Of a stretch of 64,000 nt of DNA, positions 16,396-25,429 are shown piece by piece. Each line of letters opens with the position of its first letter. Position 1 is the stretch's first letter. The DNA lies in the NCBI GenBank assembly GCA_036567985.1, contig DATCTK010000016.1, positions 112,049-176,048 of the forward strand, in the 5' to 3' direction. Origin of the DNA: SZUA-229 sp036567985. GTDB taxonomy: Bacteria > Pseudomonadota > Gammaproteobacteria > SZUA-229. The notes under the pieces are model-generated. The model had not been told where the DNA came from. It did no database searches and saw nothing but the letters and a program-made list of their open reading frames with translations. A program made the translations under genes and the position numbers.

Positions 16396-17211
16396 CTAGC
16401 CATAACGACCGGTTATATAGTCTTCAGTCTGTTTCATTTTCGGGTTAGTAAATATCGTATTGGTGTCACCAAATTCAACCATATCACCCATATACATAAA
16501 CGCAGTCTCGTCCGATACACGGGCAGCCTGCTGCATATTATGGGTAACAATCAGTATTGTGTACTTTGATTTTAACTCGTAAATCAGCTCTTCAATTTTT
16601 AGCGTAGAAATCGGGTCCAGCGCCGAGGCCGGTTCATCCAGTAACAGAATTTCCGGTTCTATGGCAATCGCCCGTGCAATCACAATACGCTGTTGCTGAC
16701 CACCGGATATACCCAGCGCGCTCTGATCAAGGCGATCCTTTACTTCATCCCACAGTGCAGCACCTTTAAGCGCCCACTCCACCCGTTCTTCCAGTACGCG
16801 ACGCTTATTGATTCCCTGTAAACGCAAGCCATAGGCCACGTTTTCAAAAATGCTCATGGGAAATGGATTGGGCTTCTGAAACACCATACCCACTTTCTGG
16901 CGCAGAGCGGTCACATCAACCTCGGGATGTAGAATATTCTGCCCATCGAGGATAATCTCGCCTTCAACCCGGACATTGTCGATCAGGTCATTCATACGGT
17001 TAAAGCAGCGTAGCAGTGTCGATTTACCACAACCACTGGGGCCGATAAACGCTGTGACATGATTTTTTTTCATATCAAAACTGACGTTCTTGAGCGCCTG
17101 TGCTTCACTGTAATAAAGATTAAGATCTCTCACACTGAGGCATATCTCATCAGCTTTGTGTTTGCTACTTTTGTTGTTATCAATCGTCTGTTTTGTTGCT
17201 GTTGTTACCAT
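16396..17211 (-). CDS. pstB: Phosphate ABC transporter ATP-binding protein
   Basis: PstB powers phosphate import. The 271-residue protein has Walker A GPSGCGKST (57-65), the signature ISGGQQQRIVIARA and Walker B ILLLDEPASALDP. A hydrophilic N-terminal extension of about 20 residues (NNKSSKHKADE) precedes the domain. A 113-bp gap to pstA contains the short hairpin CTGAAC-ATCA-GTTCAG at 17230-17245, which might set relative expression in the operon. Confidence 0.97.
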   Translation of the reverse strand: MVTTATKQTIDNNKSSKHKADEICLSVRDLNLYYSEAQALKNVSFDMKKNHVTAFIGPSGCGKSTLLRCFNRMNDLIDNVRVEGEIILDGQNILHPEVDVTALRQKVGMVFQKPNPFPMSIFENVAYGLRLQGINKRRVLEERVEWALKGAALWDEVKDRLDQSALGISGGQQQRIVIARAIAIEPEILLLDEPASALDPISTLKIEELIYELKSKYTILIVTHNMQQAARVSDETAFMYMGDMVEFGDTNTIFTNPKMKQTEDYITGRYG

Positions 17212-17324
17212 ATTTCAGTCTCCGCTTGCCTGAACATCAGTTCAGTGGTCGCGTTGTATATAAATACTTCAGTAAATCATGGGCAGCGGTAAAATGCTGT
17301 TTTAGTAGCCGATGATTTTCTCTA

Positions 17325-18965
17325 TTAATTATCCAGTGCGCGGTATTTTTCCCGTAAGCGGTTGCGTAGATTAATCGCACTCAGGTTAAGCACAACAATC
17401 ACCACGACCAGCAGGAATGCCGTGGCATACACCAGTGGCCTTGCGGCTTCCACATTTGGGCTCTGGAAGCCCACGTCATAAATATGAAAACCCAGGTGCA
17501 TAAACTTACGATCCAGGTGCAGGAATGGCATATTGCCATCCAGCGGCAGACTCGGCGCCAGCTTGACCACACCCACCAGCATCAGCGGTGCCACCTCACC
17601 TGCCGCACGGGCAATGGCGAGTATCAGGCCGGTCATAATGGCCGGGCTGGCCATGGGCAAAACCACACGCCACAGTGTTTCCAGCTGGGTAGCACCAAGT
17701 GCAAGGCTGCCTTCACGCAGTGCACGGGGTATACGCGACAGGCCTTCCTCGGTAGAGACAATCACCACCGGCAGTGTCAGCAGCGCCAGGGTCAATGATG
17801 ACCAGAGTAGCCCCGGTGTACCAAAGGTGGGTGATGGCAGTGCTTCCCGGTAAAACAGCTGATCCAGGTTACCACCAAGAAAATAGACAAAGAAGCCCAG
17901 GCCAAACACGCCGTAAACAATCGATGGCACACCGGCCAGGTTATTCACCGCGATACGAATCGTACGTACCAGCACACCCTGTCGGGCATATTCACGTAGA
18001 TACACCGCCGCGATCACACCCAGCGGGGTCACCATTACCGACATCAGTAACACCATCATCACGGTGCCGAAAATTGCCGGGAAAATACCCCCTTCAGTAT
18101 TGGCTTCACGGGGATCTTCGGTAATAAAGTCGCTCAATGCGCCGAAGTAAAAAACCAGCTTGTCCAGTACCGTCATTTTATTGGGTTGCCAGGCCTTGAT
18201 GATTTTTTCCATGGGGATAGTGACTTCACTGCCATCCATCACCCTGGCGCGAATACTGTCACGATTGATCTGCTGGTACAGTTCAGCGGTCTGTTTTAAT
18301 AGAGCCTGGTATTCGCCGTCCAGTGCCTGTCGTTGCTGTTCAATTTGCTGTAATGCGCTGTCAGTGAGTTCATTATCCAGCTCAAGGCGCTTCTGTTTCA
18401 GGCGCAATTGCTCAAGCTTATAATTTATTGAACCGATTTCACTTTTTTCCAGGTGAAGCAATTGCTCGCGAATCTCACTCACCCGTTGCAGGCGTTGTGC
18501 AAATTCGACCCAGAGCGATTCTGCGTTAGCCACTGGCTCACCGTTTTCATAGACGGCGGTGAGGTAACCATAAAAATTACCCCACTCAATACGCTCCAGT
18601 ACCATCACTTCTTCAGGCAGTTCACGGCTCTGTAAATCCGTGTCATATATCCATTTAAAATCACTGCCCAGAATATCGCGATTACCTGTTTTGACCAGGT
18701 AACGGGTGATATCACCTTCGGTTTGCTGAATATTCGGAACGGTACTTGCTGGCAGGGTTTCCTCTTCCACCACCTCGGCAATCACCGTTGTAGACTGCTC
18801 GGCATTGGCAAAGTGAAAGGCCTGCACATTAGCTGGCCAGAAGTGGCTCATGCCACGCACCATAATCAGCAATAACAGACCAAACACGGCCACCAGTGCA
18901 ATACTCACCGCACCCGCGTTGAGCCAGATCCAGGGAGTACCGCTTTTAAACCATTGGCGAATCAT
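17325..18965 (-). CDS. pstA: Phosphate ABC transporter permease PstA, long form
   Basis: PstA forms half of the phosphate channel. At 546 residues it is nearly twice the length of E. coli PstA. A first membrane helix (about 15-35) is followed by a long hydrophilic periplasmic insert that includes a Glu/Gln-rich coiled coil (about 165-250). The permease core follows, with the EAA-type loop near REGSLALGATQLETLWRVVL. Long PstA forms occur in other gammaproteobacteria. The start overlaps the pstC stop by 4 bp. Confidence 0.95.
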   Translation of the reverse strand: MIRQWFKSGTPWIWLNAGAVSIALVAVFGLLLLIMVRGMSHFWPANVQAFHFANAEQSTTVIAEVVEEETLPASTVPNIQQTEGDITRYLVKTGNRDILGSDFKWIYDTDLQSRELPEEVMVLERIEWGNFYGYLTAVYENGEPVANAESLWVEFAQRLQRVSEIREQLLHLEKSEIGSINYKLEQLRLKQKRLELDNELTDSALQQIEQQRQALDGEYQALLKQTAELYQQINRDSIRARVMDGSEVTIPMEKIIKAWQPNKMTVLDKLVFYFGALSDFITEDPREANTEGGIFPAIFGTVMMVLLMSVMVTPLGVIAAVYLREYARQGVLVRTIRIAVNNLAGVPSIVYGVFGLGFFVYFLGGNLDQLFYREALPSPTFGTPGLLWSSLTLALLTLPVVIVSTEEGLSRIPRALREGSLALGATQLETLWRVVLPMASPAIMTGLILAIARAAGEVAPLMLVGVVKLAPSLPLDGNMPFLHLDRKFMHLGFHIYDVGFQSPNVEAARPLVYATAFLLVVVIVVLNLSAINLRNRLREKYRALDN

Positions 18966-21160
18966 AAACCACTATACCTTTTACGCAGACGATGACGAAT
19001 CACTTCCGCGAGCGTGTTGAAGATGAAGGTAAACAAGAACAGAATCAGTGCGGCTAAAAACAGAATGCGGTAATGGGTACTGGCGACTTCCGCCTCCGGC
19101 ACTTCCACCGCAATATTCGCCGCCAGGGTACGCATGCCCTGGAATATACTCATATCCATTAACGGTGTATTACCGGTGGCCATCAATACAATCATGGTTT
19201 CACCCACGGCACGACCGAAACCCATCATTACCGCCGAGAACAGCGCCGGACTGGCAGCGGGTATCACCACCCGCAGCATGGTTTGCCAGCGACTGGCACC
19301 CAGTGCCAGTGAACCGCGAATAAGGTGTTGTGGCACACTGAACAGCGCATCTTCGGCAATCGAGAAAATGGTGGGAATAACCGCAAAGCCCATAATCAGA
19401 CCCACCACCAGTGAGTTACGCTGATCATAGGTCAGACCCCACTCGTTACTCATGTATTTGCGCATATCGCCGTCAAAAAACAGGTGTTCCAGCGGCGCAC
19501 TGAGATTGGTAGCCAGCCAGATCATCAACAGCACCACCGGAATCAGCAATGCCGCTTCCCAGCCTTCAAACACCGATTTATTTGGCACCAGCATCCACAG
19601 TGCCGCAAACAGAATAAAGGCAAATGGCAGTAACAACAGCAGCGCAAACACCCCGGCCAGATGGGCTTCTACATAGGGTGCCAGCCACAGACCGGCAAGA
19701 AAGCCCAGGATAACCGTGGGCAGCGCCTCCATGATTTCAATTGAGGGCTTTACTGTCTGGCGCATTTTTGGCGCCATAAATTGCGCGGTGAACATTGCAC
19801 CCAGAATGGCCACAGGCACCGCAAACAGCATGGCGTAGAAGGCCGCTTTCAGTGTACCGAAAGACAATGGTACCAGGCTGTATTTGGGCTCAAATTCATT
19901 GGTGGAGGCAGACGATTGCCAGATATAATCCGGCTCATCATAGCCTTCATACCAGACCTTGCCCCAGAGCACATCCCAGGAGACTTCCGGGTATTCATTA
20001 TCAACGTGGTAGAAATACAGCTGGTCATTCTCATCAACTGCCAGCAGGTGCTCGGCACGCGCTGACCAGGCCATTTCGCTAATCCGTGTCGAGGCCGTAT
20101 TGATATGTGCCAGGGTGCGCTGTGAAGTTGAATAATACAGCGTAATACCGCCCTGCTGGTCTGACACTGCAAAGCCTTTACGCCGCTGTTCAGTCTCGAC
20201 ATTTTCAACCGAAATCAGCTCTTCATGAAACTTACGAATAAAGGTCAGCTCGGTTCCTTCATCGCGCCTGACCTGCATCCACTGCTGCACCTCTCCATTT
20301 TTCAACCCAACCAGCAGTGAGTTACCACCCAGTAGTAACTTTAACTGTGTAATAGGCTGTTCAAACGAAATTTCCCGCGGGGTCAGTTCTATACCCTGTT
20401 GGTTGATCTGGTAGTCAAGCAAAATCCCATCGGCAGATGCGGCATATAAATGCTCAAGGTCCGGCTTCAGCGCGATATCGGAAATGGCTGTAGAAAACTG
20501 TTGCTCGACGCGGGCATCCAGCTCGATGGTAACCTCTTCACTGATAAAGGAGGTTTCCTTGCTGTAACGTACAAACAGCAGGCGCTTGTCTGCGGTGACA
20601 CCGGCCAGACCCACGGTGTCCGAGGTAATCTGGAAGGCAATTTTTTCAACCGGCATTGCAGATTCATCCAGCAGCAATGCCTGTTCACCCAGCGGAAATT
20701 CCAGCGTCGGTGTCAGGGTGCGCTGGTTATCGGGGTAACTGACCTCGAATACATATTTAACGATCAGTGCGGTGCCGTCTGCCAGCCCCAGTACAATATG
20801 ATCAAGGTTTGAGGCAATACTGCTGATAGCCGAATTAATCGGCAGCTTTTGCTGCAGGCGAATTTCAGCTGTCGCCGTATCAAAGAAAATCGCCTCACCC
20901 TGATCAGTAAAGCGCACCGCCATGGTGCCCTGCTCTTCCATGCCCAGCAGCAGGGTTTTACCGTTGCCGGGCGCGGCATACTGATGCTGCTGTTCGATAT
21001 CTGCTGACTCGAACATGGGCACAACCACGCTCAGCAGATAGAAGAAGATCAGCATAATGGCAATAATGACGCTCACCCCGCCGAGCGAGACAAAATACCT
21101 CGTCAGACGATCTTTAAGAGCCCGTTGGTTGTATTGCGACTGAAGTAGTTTCTGTTTCAT
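18962..21160 (-). CDS. pstC: Phosphate ABC transporter permease PstC, long form
   Basis: The first gene of the operon and the other half of the channel. The 732-residue protein has one membrane helix at about 24-50. A beta-rich periplasmic domain of roughly 380 residues follows; its repeated short strands suggest a propeller-like fold. The permease core fills the last 300 residues, with the EAA-type loop RGSLALGASRWQTMLRVVIP. E. coli PstC is about 319 residues and lacks the large insert. A good Pho box lies 23-50 bp upstream. Confidence 0.94.
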   Translation of the reverse strand: MKQKLLQSQYNQRALKDRLTRYFVSLGGVSVIIAIMLIFFYLLSVVVPMFESADIEQQHQYAAPGNGKTLLLGMEEQGTMAVRFTDQGEAIFFDTATAEIRLQQKLPINSAISSIASNLDHIVLGLADGTALIVKYVFEVSYPDNQRTLTPTLEFPLGEQALLLDESAMPVEKIAFQITSDTVGLAGVTADKRLLFVRYSKETSFISEEVTIELDARVEQQFSTAISDIALKPDLEHLYAASADGILLDYQINQQGIELTPREISFEQPITQLKLLLGGNSLLVGLKNGEVQQWMQVRRDEGTELTFIRKFHEELISVENVETEQRRKGFAVSDQQGGITLYYSTSQRTLAHINTASTRISEMAWSARAEHLLAVDENDQLYFYHVDNEYPEVSWDVLWGKVWYEGYDEPDYIWQSSASTNEFEPKYSLVPLSFGTLKAAFYAMLFAVPVAILGAMFTAQFMAPKMRQTVKPSIEIMEALPTVILGFLAGLWLAPYVEAHLAGVFALLLLLPFAFILFAALWMLVPNKSVFEGWEAALLIPVVLLMIWLATNLSAPLEHLFFDGDMRKYMSNEWGLTYDQRNSLVVGLIMGFAVIPTIFSIAEDALFSVPQHLIRGSLALGASRWQTMLRVVIPAASPALFSAVMMGFGRAVGETMIVLMATGNTPLMDMSIFQGMRTLAANIAVEVPEAEVASTHYRILFLAALILFLFTFIFNTLAEVIRHRLRKRYSGL

Positions 21161-21182
21161 GGCGCAGAGTGTAATCTCGGTG

Positions 21183-21211
21183 TGTTACAGAAATATGACA
21201 ATTTATGACAG
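21183..21211 (-). promoter_or_regulatory. Pho box upstream of pstC
   Basis: Read on the minus strand the site is CTGTCAT-AAAT-TGTCATA followed by TTTC-TGTAACA. This is three half-sites at 10- and 11-bp steps and closely matches the PhoB consensus. It lies 23-51 bp before the pstC start and is the strongest of the three Pho-box-like sites in the window. Confidence 0.85.
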
Positions 21212-21427
21212 AATTATGTGTGCTGGAGCAGCTGATCAACCCAGCTATCGACGAACAGCCGAAAACGCTGGATTTAAATTATATTTATTATTAATTAACA
21301 ATAACTTATATTATAAAATTAATGTCATTTATGATTTAAAAACAGCAACATCAAGGCGGCTTTAACTTGCTGCAAATGACTAAAGGCTGTAACACTGCCC
21401 CAGACCCATGCCTGCCGAAACAACATA

Positions 21428-21640
21428 ATGAACCCGAACCTGCCACAGCGCCAGATTAATTTTTACACACTTGAGCAGCTGCGAAATCAGCTGGGTGAGG
21501 TATTTGAACAGTTTGTCCGTATTTATATTGAGCAGGCCTGCAACCAGCCAGCGCCTGGTCGGGCGCAACTACAGCGACTCATCGAACAGATTCAGCAGGC
21601 ATACACTGCATTCAAACCACAGCTGACTGAATCCCGCTAA
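21428..21640 (+). CDS. Small protein of unknown function, 70 aa
   Basis: The ORF encodes a polar, mostly helical 70-residue protein (LEQLRNQLGEVFEQFVRIYIE, then AQLQRLIEQIQQAYTAF), with no cysteine clusters or membrane segments. Composition and helix pattern look protein-like. No clear ribosome-binding tract precedes ATG 21428, and I do not recognise a family. It sits upstream of the DegT aminotransferase on the same strand. The overlapping minus-strand ORF at 21380-21568 looks less likely. Confidence 0.45.
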   Translation: MNPNLPQRQINFYTLEQLRNQLGEVFEQFVRIYIEQACNQPAPGRAQLQRLIEQIQQAYTAFKPQLTESR

Positions 21641-21754
21641 TGTTCCATGGTTTAACTGCCCAGTAATTCAGCTCACAACACTGAGACAGGGGAAAACAAA
21701 TCCGCACTTCGTCATGGTATAATGCCCTGCAATTTCATAGAAACAGGTTGCAGA

Positions 21755-23044
21755 ATGAAATTCACCAAAAGTTTTGATGTACCCAACCCTATCCCTGAAA
21801 GCGGCATCGAAAACGCCGTTAACCTGCTTAAAAACGGCATGCTCTATCGCTACGGTCACATCGACAGCGAGATCAATTTCGACGGCGATGACTGCCCCCA
21901 CGCTGAACACAGCGAAGTATCCAAACTGGAACTGGCCTTAAGCGAATACACAGGGCATAAATATGTTATCGCGGTTAATTCCTGCGGCAGCGCCATGTTT
22001 ATTGCACTCAAGGCCATGGGCGTACAGCCCGATGATAAGGTGTTTACCAATGCCTTCACCTTTACCGCTGTGCCCAGCAGCATTGTACATGCCAATGCAA
22101 TTCCGGTGTATGTTGAGTGTAACGATCAATATGTGATTGATCTGCAACATTTCGAACAGCAGATTAAAGACAACCCGGATGTAAACTATTTTATTCTCTC
22201 GCATATGCGTGGCCATGTGGCAGAGCTGGATAAAATCCAGGCGCTGTGTGATGCCAATGGTATTCGCCTGATCGAAGACTGCGCGCACGGACTGGGTAAA
22301 CGCTGGAACCCGCAGGGTACAGATGAAAGCAACTTTGTCGGTCATCACTGTGAAATCGCCTGTTACAGCGCGCAGAGTCACAAGATGCTTAATGCCGGTG
22401 AAGGCGGCTTTATTGCCACCGATGACGATCATCTCGCTGCCTACTGCATACTTGCCGCTGGCTCCTATGAGAACCTGTATAAAAAACATCTGTCACGGCC
22501 CATGGATGACCAGCTGTTTGAAGAAATCAAACTGCAGGTGCCCAACTTCAGTTTACGCATGAATAATCTCAGTGCTGCCATATTGCGTCCGCAGATCGAA
22601 TTGATTGACGAACGCATTGCCTCCTACAAGCAAAAACACCAGCGACTGGTTGAACTGTTAAGCGACGTCAGTGCAATCAATATACCGGAGCCGGTGGATG
22701 CCGCGGAACATGTGGGTGACAGCCTGCAGTTTAATCTGCTGGATTTTGATAATGATCAGGTGAACGAGTTTGTAAAACGCTGTGCCGAGCGGGGTGTCAA
22801 AATCCAGATATTCGGCATCAACGACAATGCGCGGGATTTTCGTAACTGGCAATATTCCTATGAGCAGACACCGGCCATGCACAATACGGCTGACATTATT
22901 TCCAGTGCCTGTGATCTGCGCCTGCCAATGAATTTTACCCTGCAGGACATTGAACTGCTGGCACAGATTATCCGCACGGTGATTAACGAGATGGTTCAGC
23001 AGACAGCAAAACTGGATAAACGCGCCGACAAACTCAGCGCCTGA
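21755..23044 (+). CDS. DegT/DnrJ/EryC1/StrS family aminotransferase
   Basis: PLP-dependent aminotransferases of this family act mostly on nucleotide sugars or related keto compounds. I use ATG 21755 (MKFTKSFDV, 429 aa), which has AGG about 9 nt upstream; the frame is open 11 codons further. In this numbering the PLP lysine is K210 (SAQSHKMLNAGEGG), and D175 in IEDCAHG should contact the PLP ring nitrogen. NSCGSAMFIALKA binds the cofactor phosphate. No sugar-pathway genes are nearby, so the substrate is unknown. Confidence 0.9.
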   Translation: MKFTKSFDVPNPIPESGIENAVNLLKNGMLYRYGHIDSEINFDGDDCPHAEHSEVSKLELALSEYTGHKYVIAVNSCGSAMFIALKAMGVQPDDKVFTNAFTFTAVPSSIVHANAIPVYVECNDQYVIDLQHFEQQIKDNPDVNYFILSHMRGHVAELDKIQALCDANGIRLIEDCAHGLGKRWNPQGTDESNFVGHHCEIACYSAQSHKMLNAGEGGFIATDDDHLAAYCILAAGSYENLYKKHLSRPMDDQLFEEIKLQVPNFSLRMNNLSAAILRPQIELIDERIASYKQKHQRLVELLSDVSAINIPEPVDAAEHVGDSLQFNLLDFDNDQVNEFVKRCAERGVKIQIFGINDNARDFRNWQYSYEQTPAMHNTADIISSACDLRLPMNFTLQDIELLAQIIRTVINEMVQQTAKLDKRADKLSA

Positions 23045-23060
23045 TGTCTATTGCACCACC

Positions 23061-23090
23061 GTGCATTAAATCAGGATTGATTTAATGCAC
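23061..23090. terminator. Hairpin between convergent aminotransferase and fghA genes
   Basis: A perfect 12-bp stem, GTGCATTAAATC (23061-23072) and GATTTAATGCAC (23079-23090), has a 6-nt loop. It lies 17 bp after the aminotransferase stop and includes the last codons and stop of fghA. There is no T tract, so termination on either strand is an inference from position. Confidence 0.55.
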
Positions 23091-23913
23091 GCGCGTGAAA
23101 GGCAATGTGCTCACCAATAAAACTGGCAATAAAATGGTAGCTGTGATCGTAACCGTCCTGCAGTCGAAGCCGCAGAGGCTGACCCGCTTTATCACAGGCC
23201 TGTTGCAGGTTTTCCGGCAACAGCTGGCCTTCATCATAAAACTCGTCTGCGGTGCCCTGGTCAATTAAAATCTCGCCGACCCTGGCACCCGCCTTGATTA
23301 GTTCCGTGGCATCATAGGCTTTCCATGCATCAATATCCTCACCCAGGTAGGCGGAAAAACAGCCCCTGCCCCAACCGCAATTGATCGGATTGCAGATCGG
23401 CGAAAACGCAGACACCGAACGATAAGCTTGCGGGTTTTTCAGTGCACTGATCAATGCACCGTGGCCACCCATGGAATGACCACTGACCGATTTTATGCCG
23501 GGCAGTAACGGCAGGTTAGTTTCCAGTAACTCGGGCAATTCCGTGTTGATATAATCATACATCTGATAATGCGCTGACCAGGGCGACTGAGTGGCATTCA
23601 CATAAAAACCCGCGCCCTGCCCCAGATCATAACGATCTTTTTCATCGGCCACCTCATCACCCCGCGGGCTGGTATCGGGAAATACCAGCGCGATGCCCTG
23701 CTCGGCTGCATAACGTTGTGCACCGGCCTTAACCCGTGCATTGTCATCGGTACAGGTCAGACCTGACAACCAGTAAAGTGCCGGCACCTTGTGCTGTGCA
23801 GCCTGGGGTGGCAGGTAAACCGAAAATGTCATTTCACAATGACAACTTTCTGAGTCATGCACATAGCGGTTCAGGTAACCGCCGGATTCCTTGATACTTT
23901 CAATTTGTTGCAT
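23071..23913 (-). CDS. fghA: S-formylglutathione hydrolase
   Basis: FghA splits S-formylglutathione into formate and glutathione, the second step of formaldehyde detoxification. I use ATG 23913 (MQQIESIKES, 280 aa), with AGGTGA about 6 nt upstream. The frame runs to 24126 only because it reads through a repeat element. The alpha/beta-hydrolase triad is S147 in GHSMGGHGA, D223 in QGTADEF and H257 in GYDHSYH. adhC, which supplies the substrate, lies just upstream beyond the 266-bp element. Confidence 0.96.
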   Translation of the reverse strand: MQQIESIKESGGYLNRYVHDSESCHCEMTFSVYLPPQAAQHKVPALYWLSGLTCTDDNARVKAGAQRYAAEQGIALVFPDTSPRGDEVADEKDRYDLGQGAGFYVNATQSPWSAHYQMYDYINTELPELLETNLPLLPGIKSVSGHSMGGHGALISALKNPQAYRSVSAFSPICNPINCGWGRGCFSAYLGEDIDAWKAYDATELIKAGARVGEILIDQGTADEFYDEGQLLPENLQQACDKAGQPLRLRLQDGYDHSYHFIASFIGEHIAFHARALNQS

Positions 23914-23947
23914 ACATGTCACCTGATGAATTGTGATTGAATGTGCA

Positions 23948-24213
23948 AGGGTAGCTCTGAACAATGCTGATATGTCTCTGCGAGACCTGAAGCGTGCAGC
24001 TACAAGGCGTGCTTCGCAGTGAATGGCAAGGTCCTTCACAAGAAGCACAACACCGTAGATGTGCGCTTCAGGCCTCGCCCTTTGGGGCTTACAGGTGTGC
24101 CCGCACTCTGCGTTAGCGTTTTTCACCAGGCTTTAGCCTGCTTTCAAAGCGCCGCCTTGATTGCGAACACACCTGTAAGCCAGAGATATGTCATCATTAT
24201 TCAGAGCTACCCT
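23948..24213. mobile_element. MITE-like element between adhC and fghA (266 bp)
   Basis: The left end (23948-23980) begins AGGGTAGCTCTGAACAATG. The right end (24181-24213) is its inverted copy, with 4 mismatches over 33 bp. No transposase is encoded, only a residue of open frame running into fghA. I see no clear target-site duplication. It lies 3 bp past the adhC stop and about 35 bp before the fghA start, so it separates the two formaldehyde genes. It is probably a non-autonomous derivative of an IS whose full copy is not in this window. Confidence 0.75.
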
Positions 24214-24216
24214 GGA

Positions 24217-25326
24217 CTAAAAGATAATCACTGAACGAATACTTTCGCCCTTATGCATTAAATCAAACGCACGGTTAATGTCTTCCAGTGGCATGGTGTG
24301 TGTCACCAGGCTGTCCAGTTCGATTTTTCCTGCCATATAACGCTCCACATAACCGGGCAGTTCGGTACGGCCTTTGACACCACCGAACGCCGTGCCTTTC
24401 CAGGTACGCCCCACCACCAGGTTAAACGGCCGGGTTTCGATCGTCTGACCCGCACCGGCCACACCAATCACCGTGGAGACACCCCAGCCCATATGGGTAC
24501 ATTCCAGTGCATCGCGCATTACATGGGTGTTGCCGATACATTCAAAGGAGTAATCCGGGCCGCCGTTAAAGGTATCCTGCATATACTGCACAAACGAGCC
24601 ATCGATCTCATTGGGATTCACAAAGTCAGTCGCACCCAGTTGCTCGGCAAATTTGAATTTATCCGGGTTAATATCAATGCCGATAATGCGCTCGGCTCCG
24701 GCCATGACCGCACCCTGGATACAGGACAGGCCTATGCCACCCAGCCCGAACACCGCCACCGTAGAACCCGGCTCAACCTTTGCGGTATTCAGCACCGCGC
24801 CGATGCCGGTGGTAACACCGCAACCCAGCAGGCAGACTTTATCCAGTGGTGCTGCTTTATTGATTTTCGCCAGTGCAATTTCCGGTACCACGGTATACTC
24901 GGAAAAAGTCGAGCAGCCCATATAATGAAAAATGTCCTTGCCGTTTTTGGAAAAGCGACGGGTGCCATCGGGCATATAACCGGTCCACACCGTGGAGGCA
25001 ATCGACTGGCACAGATTGGTTTTGGGTGATTTACAGTATTCACATTCGCCGCATTCGGGAATGTACAATGGAATCACGTGATCACCCACCTGCAGGCTTT
25101 TTACACCGGGCCCTACTTCAACCACTTCACAGCCACCTTCGTGGCCGAGAATACAGGGAAAGCTGCCTTCCGGGTCATCACCGGACAGGGTAAACGCATC
25201 AGTATGACACACACCCGAAGCGATCACTTTCAATAAGACCTCGCCCTCTCGCGGGCCCATCACATCCACTTCTTCAATCTCAAGGGGCTGTTTCGGCGCC
25301 CATGCCACCGCTGCTCTGGCTTTCAT
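24217..25326 (-). CDS. adhC: S-(hydroxymethyl)glutathione dehydrogenase (class III alcohol dehydrogenase)
   Basis: This NAD- and zinc-dependent enzyme (also called FrmA) oxidises the formaldehyde-glutathione adduct to S-formylglutathione. The 369-residue protein has CHTDAF and GHEGGCEV for the catalytic zinc, and CGECEYCKSPKTNLC for the structural zinc. The Rossmann motif AVFGLGGIGLSC follows. Length and motifs match class III enzymes. It is followed by the MITE-like element and then fghA. Confidence 0.97.
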   Translation of the reverse strand: MKARAAVAWAPKQPLEIEEVDVMGPREGEVLLKVIASGVCHTDAFTLSGDDPEGSFPCILGHEGGCEVVEVGPGVKSLQVGDHVIPLYIPECGECEYCKSPKTNLCQSIASTVWTGYMPDGTRRFSKNGKDIFHYMGCSTFSEYTVVPEIALAKINKAAPLDKVCLLGCGVTTGIGAVLNTAKVEPGSTVAVFGLGGIGLSCIQGAVMAGAERIIGIDINPDKFKFAEQLGATDFVNPNEIDGSFVQYMQDTFNGGPDYSFECIGNTHVMRDALECTHMGWGVSTVIGVAGAGQTIETRPFNLVVGRTWKGTAFGGVKGRTELPGYVERYMAGKIELDSLVTHTMPLEDINRAFDLMHKGESIRSVIIF

Positions 25327-25429
25327 AATGGTTTCCTCGTGCGTATTGGTGAAGGGGTTTATTTATGCACCGACAATTCGGCAATACATTCAGGCGACGC
25401 TGAAGTCCTGATGTTGATATTAATAATCG

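Noticed and set aside
23914..24126. 71-codon N-terminal extension of fghA
   Set aside because: It is read-through of the MITE-like element; the ATG at 23913 has a good ribosome-binding site and family-typical start.
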